Below, one piece after another: positions 7,887-14,505 of a DNA stretch of 23,909 bases (positions are counted from its first letter, which is position 1; each line of letters starts with the position of its first letter). The position numbers and the translations under genes were made by a program. Origin of the DNA: Schlegelella_A sp036272325 (lineage in GTDB: Bacteria; Pseudomonadota; Gammaproteobacteria; Burkholderiales; Burkholderiaceae_C); assembly GCA_036272325.1 (NCBI GenBank), contig DATAYY010000008.1, positions 1 to 23,909 on the forward strand, in the 5' to 3' direction. The notes beneath the pieces are model-generated. The model ran no database searches, was not told the DNA's origin, and saw nothing but the letters and a program-made list of their open reading frames with translations.

Positions 7887-8687
7887 TTATCCGCGCGCGT
7901 CCACTCCGGCGCACCGGATCCAGATTGCCGCCGCCATCCTTCCGGTCGTGCCGTCGCGACGGTAGGAGAAGAAGCGCTCGCCCCCCGTGACCGTGCACCA
8001 GCGGCCGCCGTCGACCCGCGCAACGCCGGCGGCAGCGAGGTGGTCGCGGGCCAGCCCCGACAGGTCGGCGAGCCATTTGCGGCCACCCTTGGCGCGAAAG
8101 CGCAGCGGCGCGACGGCACCGGTTGCCGCCGCGTCGGGGTCGACGTCGAACGCGGCAAGGACGTCGGCGCCGACCTCGAACACGTCGGCGCCGATGCACG
8201 CGCCGAGCCACGCCGACAACTCCGCCGGCGCGCACCCCGCGGCGCGGCTGACGGCATCGACCGCAGCCTCGACGATGCCGCCGGCAAGGCCGCGCCAGCC
8301 GGCGTGGGCGGCGCCGACCGCACGGCCATCGGGCGCGGCGAGCAGCACCGGCAGGCAGTCGGCGGCCTGGACGACGCAGGCGACGCCGGGCACCGTCGTC
8401 ACGGCAGCGTCGGCGTCGTGAACGGCTGCGCCCGCGCGAGCATCGTCGGCGCCGACGCGGACGACGCGCGTGCCATGCACCTGGTGCAGAAAGACCGGCG
8501 CAGCGCCGGTCACCGCGGCGAGGCGGGCGCGGTTGGCGGCGACACGCTGGTGGTCGTCGCCGACGGCGACGCCGACGTTCATCGACGCGTACGGTCCGGT
8601 GCTGACGCCGCCGGCGCGCGTCGTCATCAGCGCACCGACCCCGGCGATTCGCCACTCGGGCGCGAGCCAGTCGGCTCCTGTGGTCAC
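7887..8687 (-). CDS. pgeF: Peptidoglycan editing factor / multicopper-type purine nucleoside phosphorylase (YfiH, DUF152)
   Basis: Members of this family (YfiH/YlmD/FAMIN) have been assigned peptidoglycan proofreading and purine nucleoside phosphorylase or adenosine deaminase activity. The protein is 266 aa. The metal-binding triad is visible at His71 (LHQVHG), Cys111 (QAADCLPVLL) and His128 (AAHAGWRG), close to H71/C107/H124 in E. coli YfiH. The TTRAGGVS and LGACIG motifs also fit. GTG 8687 is chosen because it overlaps the maiA stop as GTGA and begins about 15 residues before the conserved core; no in-frame ATG lies in a better place. It sits between maiA and phaC with almost no spacing, so it is probably co-transcribed. 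I recall pgeF-phaC adjacency from other Betaproteobacteria but have not checked it. Confidence 0.9.
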   Translation of the reverse strand: MTTGADWLAPEWRIAGVGALMTTRAGGVSTGPYASMNVGVAVGDDHQRVAANRARLAAVTGAAPVFLHQVHGTRVVRVGADDARAGAAVHDADAAVTTVPGVACVVQAADCLPVLLAAPDGRAVGAAHAGWRGLAGGIVEAAVDAVSRAAGCAPAELSAWLGACIGADVFEVGADVLAAFDVDPDAAATGAVAPLRFRAKGGRKWLADLSGLARDHLAAAGVARVDGGRWCTVTGGERFFSYRRDGTTGRMAAAIWIRCAGVDARG

Positions 8688-9337
8688 GTCGCGTCGGGGC
8701 AGGCCGAGGGCTCGGTCGAGACGAATGCCGGCTCGGCCATGCAGGCGTCGAAGATGCGCATCACCGTCGGCACGTGGTCGAGCCGACACTCCATCCGCCT
8801 GGCGTTGAAGATCTGTGGCACCAGGACACAGTCGGCGAGCCCCGGGTAGTCGCCGTGACAAAAGCGCCCGGTCGAGGGATGCCCGGCGAGCTGCCTTTCG
8901 ACGACCTCGAGCCCGGTCTCGACCCAGTGGCGATACCAGCGATCCTTGTCGTCGTCACCGACCTTGAGCTCGCGCTGCAGATAGCGCAGCACGCGCAGGT
9001 TGTCGAGCGGATGGATCTCGCACGCGATGTCGAGCGCGAGCGTTCGCACGCGGGCGCGGCCGAGCGCGTCGGCCGGCATGAGCGGCGGCTCGGGGACGGT
9101 CTCGTCGAGGTACTCGATGATCGCGAGCGACTGCGTCAGCGTCACCTCGCCGCGCTCGGGGTCGTCGACGACGAGCGCCGGCACGAGCTGGGCCGGCGCG
9201 ACGGCACGAAACGCCGGCGCGAGCTGCTCGTTCTTGACCAGGTGCACCGCCGCGTATTCGACATCGAGCTTCTTCAGCGCGAGCGCAATGCGGACGCGGT
9301 ACGACGCCGACGAGCGGAAGTAGCTGTAGAGGCGCAT
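8684..9337 (-). CDS. maiA: Maleylacetoacetate isomerase (zeta-class glutathione S-transferase family)
   Basis: The enzyme performs glutathione-dependent cis-trans isomerisation of maleylacetoacetate (or maleylpyruvate) to the fumaryl isomer in aromatic catabolism. The protein is 217 aa, normal for the family. The thioredoxin-like N-terminus begins LYSYFRSSASYRVRIALALK; the SSASYRVR stretch (about residues 9-17) is the zeta-class glutathione-binding motif. QLVPALVVDD, the helical domain and the DYPGLADCVLVPQ capping box follow. It lies 15 bp downstream of the FAH-family gene, and its stop overlaps the GTG of pgeF. The motif is closer to maleylacetoacetate isomerases than to NagL-type maleylpyruvate isomerases as I remember them, but the substrate cannot be settled by reading. 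The ATG lacks a strong Shine-Dalgarno. Confidence 0.85.
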   Translation of the reverse strand: MRLYSYFRSSASYRVRIALALKKLDVEYAAVHLVKNEQLAPAFRAVAPAQLVPALVVDDPERGEVTLTQSLAIIEYLDETVPEPPLMPADALGRARVRTLALDIACEIHPLDNLRVLRYLQRELKVGDDDKDRWYRHWVETGLEVVERQLAGHPSTGRFCHGDYPGLADCVLVPQIFNARRMECRLDHVPTVMRIFDACMAEPAFVSTEPSACPDAT

Positions 9338-9352
9338 GGGCGCGCTTCGGGT

Positions 9353-10045
9353 CTAGACGAGCGTTACCTGCAGCGCACCGACGCCCGAGACCTCGGCCTT
9401 CAGCGTGTCGCCACGCTCGACCGCGGCGACGCCTTCCGGCGTGCCGGTGAAGATGAGGTCGCCGGGTTGCAGCTCCCACGCAGCCGAGAGGTGCTCGATG
9501 ATCTCGCCGATGTTCCAGATGAGCTTGCCGATCGTGCTTTGCTGGCGGACCGCCCCGTTGACCTCGAGCGTGATGCGCGTGTCGGCGTCGACGCGGCTCT
9601 CGGCAGCGCGCCGGATCGGCCCGATCGGCGCCGAGTGGTCGAAGCTCTTGCCGATGTCCCATGGCCGGCCGAGCTTCTTCGCCTCGCCTTGCAGGTCGCG
9701 GCGCGTCATGTCGAGGCCGACCGCATAGCCCCAGACGTGGCGCATCGCGTCGGCGGCGGCGATCGTCTTGCCGCCGCTGCCGATCGCGACGACCAGCTCG
9801 ACCTCGTGGTGCAGGCTCTTGGTCAGGCTCGGATACGGCATCCGGCCGACCTCGCCCTCGACGACGGCCAGCACCGCGTCGGCCGGCTTCATGAAGAAGA
9901 ACGGCGGCTCGCGGCCGGTGAAGCCCATCTCCTTCGCGTGCTCGACGTAGTTGCGGCCGACGCAATAGATGCGGTGGACCGGGAAGGTCCCGCCGCCGGC
10001 GACGGGGACGCCGGCGCTCGCGGGCGGCGCGATGACATGGCTCAT
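9353..10045 (-). CDS. Fumarylacetoacetate hydrolase (FAH) family protein, possible fumarylpyruvate hydrolase
   Basis: FAH-family enzymes hydrolyse C-C bonds of 3-oxo acids using a divalent metal. The protein is 230 aa, the size of the short FAHD1/NagK-like branch and much shorter than true fumarylacetoacetases (about 420 aa). Core motifs are RIYCVGRNYVEHAKEMG, PPFFFMKPADAV, the metal-site glutamates in HHEVELVVAIG (E81, E83), LDMTRRDLQ (D112), GKSFDHSAPIGP (K133) and IFTGTPEGV near the C-terminus. ATG 10045 opens the protein; the frame runs on upstream without family similarity. With maiA directly downstream, the pair would perform isomerisation then hydrolysis at the end of the gentisate or homogentisate route. 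An oxaloacetate decarboxylase-like or acylpyruvase role, as for FAHD1, is the main alternative. Confidence 0.87.
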   Translation of the reverse strand: MSHVIAPPASAGVPVAGGGTFPVHRIYCVGRNYVEHAKEMGFTGREPPFFFMKPADAVLAVVEGEVGRMPYPSLTKSLHHEVELVVAIGSGGKTIAAADAMRHVWGYAVGLDMTRRDLQGEAKKLGRPWDIGKSFDHSAPIGPIRRAAESRVDADTRITLEVNGAVRQQSTIGKLIWNIGEIIEHLSAAWELQPGDLIFTGTPEGVAAVERGDTLKAEVSGVGALQVTLV

Positions 10046-10141
10046 GGTGGCGCTTTCGTGACGGGAGATCGGTGCTGTTGCTGCCCGCAACGCGGCAGCC
10101 GCGACAACGATGATGCCATGCATGACCACTACACTCGTGCC
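10046..10141. promoter_or_regulatory. Divergent intergenic region (FAH-maiA-pgeF-phaCA versus NUDIX)
   Basis: This is the only gap upstream of the five-gene minus-strand run and of the NUDIX gene, so both promoters are expected here or just inside the neighbouring genes. I see no convincing -35/-10 pair and no clear Shine-Dalgarno for either gene. The assignment rests on gene arrangement alone. Confidence 0.4.
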
Positions 10142-10687
10142 ATGTTCGCGCCCCGCAGCATCAAGCATTGCCGCGCATGCGGCGCCGAGGTGCAGTACCG
10201 AATTCCCGCCGACGACAACCGCGACCGCGCGACGTGCACCGTCTGCACGACGATCCACTACGAGAACCCGCTCAACGTCGTCGGCACGCTGCCGGTCTGG
10301 GAAGACAAGGTGCTGCTCTGCAAGCGCGCGATCGAGCCGCGGCGGGGCCTCTGGACACTGCCGGCGGGGTTCATGGAGCTCGGCGAGACGACCGCGGAAG
10401 GGGCGCTGCGCGAGACCGCCGAGGAGGCCGGCGCGCGGGTCGAGCTCGAGGGCTTGTACTCGCTGATCAATGTCGCCCGCGTCGGCCAGGTCCACCTGTT
10501 CTACCGCGCCCGCATGCTCGATCTCGACTTCGTCCCCGGCCCCGAGTCGCTCGAGGCGCGCCTGTTCGCCGAGGGCGACGTGCCGTGGGACGAGATCGCG
10601 TTCCGGACGACGAGGAAGACGCTCGAGTTTTTCTTCGCGGACCGGCGCTCGGGAACATACTCCCTGCACCTCGACGACATCTCCTGA
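10142..10687 (+). CDS. Zinc-ribbon NUDIX hydrolase
   Basis: NUDIX enzymes hydrolyse nucleoside diphosphates linked to another moiety, for example NADH, ADP-ribose or FAD; the substrate here is unknown. The protein is 181 aa. An N-terminal zinc ribbon has CRAC (Cys10, Cys13) and CTVC (Cys32, Cys35). The core NVVGTLPVWEDKVLLCKRAI follows, with a complete Nudix box at 76-98: Gly76, Glu82, Arg90-Glu91, Glu94-Glu95, Gly97. The C-terminal part with PWDEIAF and RKTLEFFFADR fits the NudC-like uncharacterised subgroup common in Proteobacteria. The start is either ATG 10142, closest to homologues that begin a few residues before the first CxxC, or ATG 10118 in the same frame. Neither has a visible ribosome-binding site. 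It is transcribed alone, divergent from the FAH gene. Confidence 0.9.
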   Translation: MFAPRSIKHCRACGAEVQYRIPADDNRDRATCTVCTTIHYENPLNVVGTLPVWEDKVLLCKRAIEPRRGLWTLPAGFMELGETTAEGALRETAEEAGARVELEGLYSLINVARVGQVHLFYRARMLDLDFVPGPESLEARLFAEGDVPWDEIAFRTTRKTLEFFFADRRSGTYSLHLDDIS

Positions 10688-10878
10688 GCCTCCTGCTCTG
10701 TGACACCGGCGTGACGGCCGCGTGACGACGGCGACCGGCGGCGCTCGAGGCTCGGCCGTTCGGCGAGGGCGAAATGGCCCGGAAAAGAGGTACCCTTCGG
10801 CGCGCTGAAGAGGATGCGCCAGCTCTCCCTCCGCCGCGCGCCTTCGTTTGCCGCGGCGGCGACGCCCCTCAAAGGGGG

Positions 10879-10894
10879 TCAAACAATCGTTTGA
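10879..10894. promoter_or_regulatory. Candidate TetR operator (inverted repeat TCAAAC-N4-GTTTGA)
   Basis: Two perfect 6-bp half-sites are separated by 4 bp, 24 bp upstream of the tetR ATG, in an AT-richer island within GC-rich DNA. Size, symmetry and position fit an autoregulatory site for the TetR-family protein encoded next to it. Binding is inferred. Confidence 0.65.
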
Positions 10895-10903
10895 TTTGAT
10901 GGC

Positions 10904-10909
10904 TAGAAT
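10904..10909 (+). promoter_or_regulatory. Possible -10 element (TAGAAT) for the tetR-efflux operon
   Basis: TAGAAT matches five of six positions of TATAAT and ends 8 bp before the tetR ATG at 10918, so transcription would begin at or next to the start codon (a leaderless mRNA). This agrees with the absence of a Shine-Dalgarno. The expected -35 position falls inside the operator and has no good match to TTGACA. Confidence 0.35.
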
Positions 10910-10917
10910 GCGCCGCC

Positions 10918-11697
10918 ATGAAGGCGCAGCCGTTCGTTCCATCCCCTTGCACGCAGGTCGCCGCCCCGGGATGCAACCCCTCGCCCGACGAACCGGCGCG
11001 CGAGCGGCTGCTTGTCGCCGCGCTGCGTCTCTTCGCCGAGCAGGGCTACGCAAAGACGTCGATCCGCCAGATCGCCCAGGCGGCGGGCGCCAACGTCGCC
11101 GCGGTCAGCTACTACTTCGGCAACAAGGCCGGCCTGTACCGCAACGTGTTCTGGGGCGGCGCGGCGCCGGCGCCGAAGGCGGGGGCCGAGAGCGAGCCGA
11201 TGCCGCTGGAAAAGCCTTCCCTCGCCGTGCTCTTCGAGCATATCCTCGCGCCGCTGCGCAGCGGCGCGCAGGCGCGGCTGTGGATCAAGCTGCACCGGCG
11301 CGAGATGATCGAGCCGGCTGGCCTGTGGCAGGAAAAGGTCGACCGCGGCATGCAACCGATGCACGCAGCGCTCGTTGCCATGCTCTGCGAGCGCCTCGAT
11401 CTCGCCGAGCCCGACGACGAAGTGCGTGCCCTCGCCACGCTCGTCATCGGTCCGGCGGTGCACCTGCTCGTCAACTGCGAAGTGATCGACGTGCTCGCGC
11501 CGCAATTGCTCGACGGGCCGGAGGCGATCGACGCCTGGCGCGAGCGCTTGCTGCGCAGCGCCGAGGTGCTGATCGCGGACGATCGCCGACGTCGCCGGAA
11601 AGAAGACGCGGTGCGCCGCAGCCCGCCGCCACAGCCCTTGCCGCGATCGCGCCCGACGGCGGCCACACCCACGCGAAGAACCCGGAGAAGGCCATGA
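10918..11697 (+). CDS. TetR/AcrR family transcriptional regulator of the efflux operon
   Basis: This is probably a ligand-responsive repressor of its own operon. The protein is 259 aa. The helix-turn-helix domain spans about residues 26-78 and contains the classical ARERLLVAALRLFAEQGY and SIRQIAQAAGANVAAVSYYF, then GNKAGLY. The C-terminal ligand domain (about 85-225) resembles the CerR/CecR (YbiH-like) branch, including HRREMIEPAG. After residue 225 comes an Arg/Pro-rich tail without family similarity, running to the stop at 11697. That stop overlaps the next gene's start as ATGA, and the tail's DNA includes that gene's ribosome-binding site. The ATG at 10918 is 24 bp from a palindrome suited to TetR binding. 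A substrate-independent regulatory role is secure; the inducer is unknown. Confidence 0.9.
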   Translation: MKAQPFVPSPCTQVAAPGCNPSPDEPARERLLVAALRLFAEQGYAKTSIRQIAQAAGANVAAVSYYFGNKAGLYRNVFWGGAAPAPKAGAESEPMPLEKPSLAVLFEHILAPLRSGAQARLWIKLHRREMIEPAGLWQEKVDRGMQPMHAALVAMLCERLDLAEPDDEVRALATLVIGPAVHLLVNCEVIDVLAPQLLDGPEAIDAWRERLLRSAEVLIADDRRRRRKEDAVRRSPPPQPLPRSRPTAATPTRRTRRRP

Positions 11698-13232
11698 CGA
11701 TCCTTTCCTTGGCGCCGACTTGGCGCGGCGTCCTCGCAGCCATGCTCGCCGCGGCGCTTGCAGCCTGCGCCGTCGGCCCCGACTTCAGCTCGCCCGCCGC
11801 GCCGACGGTGGCCGACGACACGCATCCGTACACACCGACTGCCGTTCCGGCAGTCACCGCGAGTGCTTCGGGCCCGGGCGGTGCTGCGCAACGCCTCAGC
11901 CTCGGCCAGGACATCCCGGCGCAATGGTGGGAACTGTTCCAGTCGCCTGCGCTCGACGCCCTGATCCGTTCCTCGCTCGAGCAGAGCCCGACGCTGGCCG
12001 CGGCGCAGGCGGCGCTGCGGCAGGCGCAGGAGAACTACGCCGCCGACTCCGGCCGCAGGCTGGTGCCCGCGGTGAACGGCCAGCTCGGCGCAGAGCGCGA
12101 GCGGCTGCCGCCGGCCGCAGGTGGAATTCCCGGCCACAACGTCTTCACCGTCTACAACGCGTCGGTGAACGTCTCGTACACGGTCGACGCCTTCGGCGGC
12201 GTCCGGCGCGAGCTCGAAGGCCTGCAGGCGACCGTCGACTTTCAGCGCTACCAGGTCGAAGCCGCCTATCTCACGCTGACGACCAACGTCGTCACGACCG
12301 CGATCCAGGAAGCGTCGCTGCGCGCCCAGCTGCAGTCGACGCAGGAAGTCGTCGACGCCGTCGCACAGTCGCTCGATCTGCTGCAGAAGCAGGCCAATCT
12401 CGGCGCCATCGCACGTTCGACCGTGCTCGCCCAGCAGACCCTGCTCGCGCAGACGCAGTCGCTGCTGCCCGGGTTGCGCAAGGCGCTCGCGCAGACGCGC
12501 CAGCAGCTCGCCGTGTTTGCCGGGCGGCTGCCCGGCGACCCGGGTCTGCCGGAATTCGACCTGCAGTCGCTGCAGTTGCCGCAGGACCTGCCCGTCGTCC
12601 TGCCCTCGAGCCTGGTGCGCAAGCGCCCCGACATCCAGGCCAGCGAGGCGCTGCTGCACGCGGCGAGCGCGCAGATCGGCGTCGCCACGGCCAATCTCTA
12701 TCCGCAGATCTCGCTGAGCGGCAGCCTCGGCTCCGAGGCCTTGACTGCCGGCAAGCTGTTTTCGAGCGGGACCGCGGCGTGGAGCATCGGCGCCGGGCTG
12801 CTGCAGCCGATCTTCAACGGCGGCGCCCTGCAGGCGACCAAGCGCGCCGCGATCGCGGCCTACGACCAGGCCGACGCGCAATACCGCCAGACCGTGCTCA
12901 ACGCATTCCTCAACGTCGCCAACACGCTGCGCGCTCTCGACGACGACGCCGAGGCGCTGCGCGTGCAGGCGGACGCGGAAAGCTACGCCCAGCAGACGCT
13001 CGACCTCGTGCAGCGCCAGTACCGGCTCGGCGCGGTCGGCTACCTGGCGTTGCTCGACGTCCAGCGCCAGTACCTGCAAACGCACATCGCCCTCGCCCAG
13101 GCGCAAGCCACGCGTTACGCCGACACCGCGGCGCTGTTCCAGGCGATGGGCGGCGGCTGGTGGAATCGCACCGAGCTCGCCGACATCTCGACGCCGGCGA
13201 CCGCGGCAAGCGCCGCCGGGGTCAATCGCTAG
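11694..13232 (+). CDS. Outer-membrane efflux lipoprotein (NodT/OprM family)
   Basis: This is the outer-membrane channel of a tripartite RND efflux system, trimeric in this family. The protein is 512 aa. A lipoprotein signal peptide ends in lipobox LAAC with Cys25; Ala at +2 favours outer-membrane sorting. The family opening CAVGPDFSSP follows. Two outer-membrane-efflux repeats cover about 90-290 and 300-490, with diagnostic stretches such as SLEQSPTLAAAQAALRQAQ, SYTVDAFGGVRRELE, VRKRPDIQASEALLHAA and NLYPQISLSGSLGS. The start at ATG 11694 is preceded by GGAGAAGG and overlaps the tetR stop by 4 nt, implying translational coupling to the regulator. The adaptor gene follows after 60 bp. Confidence 0.93.
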   Translation: MTILSLAPTWRGVLAAMLAAALAACAVGPDFSSPAAPTVADDTHPYTPTAVPAVTASASGPGGAAQRLSLGQDIPAQWWELFQSPALDALIRSSLEQSPTLAAAQAALRQAQENYAADSGRRLVPAVNGQLGAERERLPPAAGGIPGHNVFTVYNASVNVSYTVDAFGGVRRELEGLQATVDFQRYQVEAAYLTLTTNVVTTAIQEASLRAQLQSTQEVVDAVAQSLDLLQKQANLGAIARSTVLAQQTLLAQTQSLLPGLRKALAQTRQQLAVFAGRLPGDPGLPEFDLQSLQLPQDLPVVLPSSLVRKRPDIQASEALLHAASAQIGVATANLYPQISLSGSLGSEALTAGKLFSSGTAAWSIGAGLLQPIFNGGALQATKRAAIAAYDQADAQYRQTVLNAFLNVANTLRALDDDAEALRVQADAESYAQQTLDLVQRQYRLGAVGYLALLDVQRQYLQTHIALAQAQATRYADTAALFQAMGGGWWNRTELADISTPATAASAAGVNR

Positions 13233-13253
13233 CGACACCGAACAACACCGATC

Positions 13254-13272
13254 GGCGGCGCTCGCAGCCGCC
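13254..13272 (+). other. Intercistronic hairpin between outer-membrane factor and adaptor genes
   Basis: GGCGGC and GCCGCC arms surround a 7-nt loop, with the adaptor's AGGAGAG ribosome-binding site a few bases downstream. No T-tract follows, so it is not a classical terminator; it might modulate read-through or mRNA stability. Confidence 0.3.
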
Positions 13273-13292
13273 ACTGTCAGGAGAGAGGCCAC

Positions 13293-14489
13293 GTGAAAAC
13301 AACGACGAAACGGATGCTCTACATGATCGGCGGCGTGGTCCTGCTGGCCGTCCTGCTCGGGCTGGGATTTTTCCTCCACATCCAGAAGCTCATCGCCTCA
13401 TCGCCGCGGCCGGGGCCGCAGACGATCACGGCAGGCAAGGTCGAAAGCCTCGAGTGGCAGCCGCAACTCGCCGCCGTCGGCACCGTCGTCGCCGTCCGCG
13501 GCGTCGACGTCACGACCGAGATCGCCGGCCTCGTGCGCAGCATCGAGTTCAAGTCGGGCGAAGAGGTGAAGGCCGGCACGGTCCTGGTGCAGCTCAACGC
13601 CGACTCCGACCTCGCCCAGCTCAACTCGCTGCTGGCAGCGCGCGACCTGGCAGCGACCGTACTCAAGCGCGATCAGGCGCAGTTCGAGGTGCAGGCGATC
13701 AGCCAGGCACAGCTCGACAACGATGCGGCCGACCTGAAGACGCGCAATGCGCTGGTCGCGCAGCAGCAAGCGACGATCGCGAAAAAGACGATCCGCGCGC
13801 CCTTCTCCGGGAAGCTCGGCATCACCACGGTCAACCCGGGGCAATACCTGAACCCGGGCGACAAGATCGTCACCCTGCAGACGATCGACCCGATCTACGT
13901 CGACTTCTACCTGCCGCAAAGGAGCATCGGCGGGCTCACGATCGGCCAGGTCGTCAGCGCCGCTACCGACAGCTATCCGGGCGTGGGCTTCCCCGGCCGC
14001 GTCACCGCGATCAACCCGAAGGTCGATCCGGCGACGCGCAACGTCCTCATCGAGGCGACGCTAGCGAACTCGAAGCGCCAGCTCCTGCCCGGCATGTTCG
14101 CCAACGTCAACGTCGATGTCGGCGAGAAGCACCGCTTCCTCACGCTGCCGCAGACGGCGATCACCTACAACCCGTACGGCTCGACCGTCTTCGTCGTGCG
14201 GCGAAAGAGCGAGGCCGACGCCGCCGCGCGCGCGGCGAGCGGCGCCGGCTCGGGCGCAGCGCCGGCGCCGGCGGCGGCGGCCTCCGGCAGCGATCCGCTC
14301 GTCGTCCAGCAGGTCTTCGTGACGACCGGCGAAACGCGTGGCGACCAGGTCGCGATCGTCAGCGGCCTCAAGGAAGGCGAGCCGGTCGTCACCAGCGGCC
14401 AGGTCAAGCTGAAGAACGGCACACCGGTCGCCATCGACAACTCGGTGCAGCCGGCGAACAGCCCGAACCCGACACCGCAGGAACGCTGA
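13293..14489 (+). CDS. RND efflux periplasmic adaptor (membrane-fusion protein)
   Basis: The adaptor connects the inner-membrane RND pump to the outer-membrane channel. The protein is 398 aa. A single N-terminal hydrophobic segment (about 8-28) has no lipobox cysteine, so it is probably anchored by an uncleaved helix rather than a lipid. Next come the lipoyl-like half EIAGLVRSIEFKSGEEVKAG (about 71-90), the alpha-hairpin, the second lipoyl half KKTIRAPFSGKLGITTVNPG and the beta-barrel with YVDFYLPQ and DPATRNVLIEA. An Ala/Gly/Pro-rich low-complexity insert interrupts the C-terminal part at about 306-335, before VFVTTGETRGDQVAIVSGL. The start is GTG 13293, supported by AGGAGAG at good spacing. 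The pump gene begins 16 bp after the stop. Confidence 0.92.
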   Translation: MKTTTKRMLYMIGGVVLLAVLLGLGFFLHIQKLIASSPRPGPQTITAGKVESLEWQPQLAAVGTVVAVRGVDVTTEIAGLVRSIEFKSGEEVKAGTVLVQLNADSDLAQLNSLLAARDLAATVLKRDQAQFEVQAISQAQLDNDAADLKTRNALVAQQQATIAKKTIRAPFSGKLGITTVNPGQYLNPGDKIVTLQTIDPIYVDFYLPQRSIGGLTIGQVVSAATDSYPGVGFPGRVTAINPKVDPATRNVLIEATLANSKRQLLPGMFANVNVDVGEKHRFLTLPQTAITYNPYGSTVFVVRRKSEADAAARAASGAGSGAAPAPAAAASGSDPLVVQQVFVTTGETRGDQVAIVSGLKEGEPVVTSGQVKLKNGTPVAIDNSVQPANSPNPTPQER

Positions 14490-14505
14490 ACCGAAGGACG
14501 TGGCC

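Larger units (their letters stand above)
10688..10917. other. Intergenic region between NUDIX and tetR
   Basis: This 230-bp stretch has no supportable gene. Its last 50 bp hold the tetR operator and promoter candidates. The segment about 10740-10860 is unexplained: it is less repetitive in composition than the flanks (contains gaaatggcccggaaaagagg) and is open in more than one frame on the minus strand without resembling a known domain. There is a small CCCCT/AGGGG hairpin at 10865-10877 next to the operator. Confidence 0.5.

Noticed and set aside
11112..13379. Open frame of 755 codons on the minus strand
   Set aside because: It is antisense to tetR and the outer-membrane factor, which are both convincing; the product is Arg/Gln/Gly-rich with no motif.
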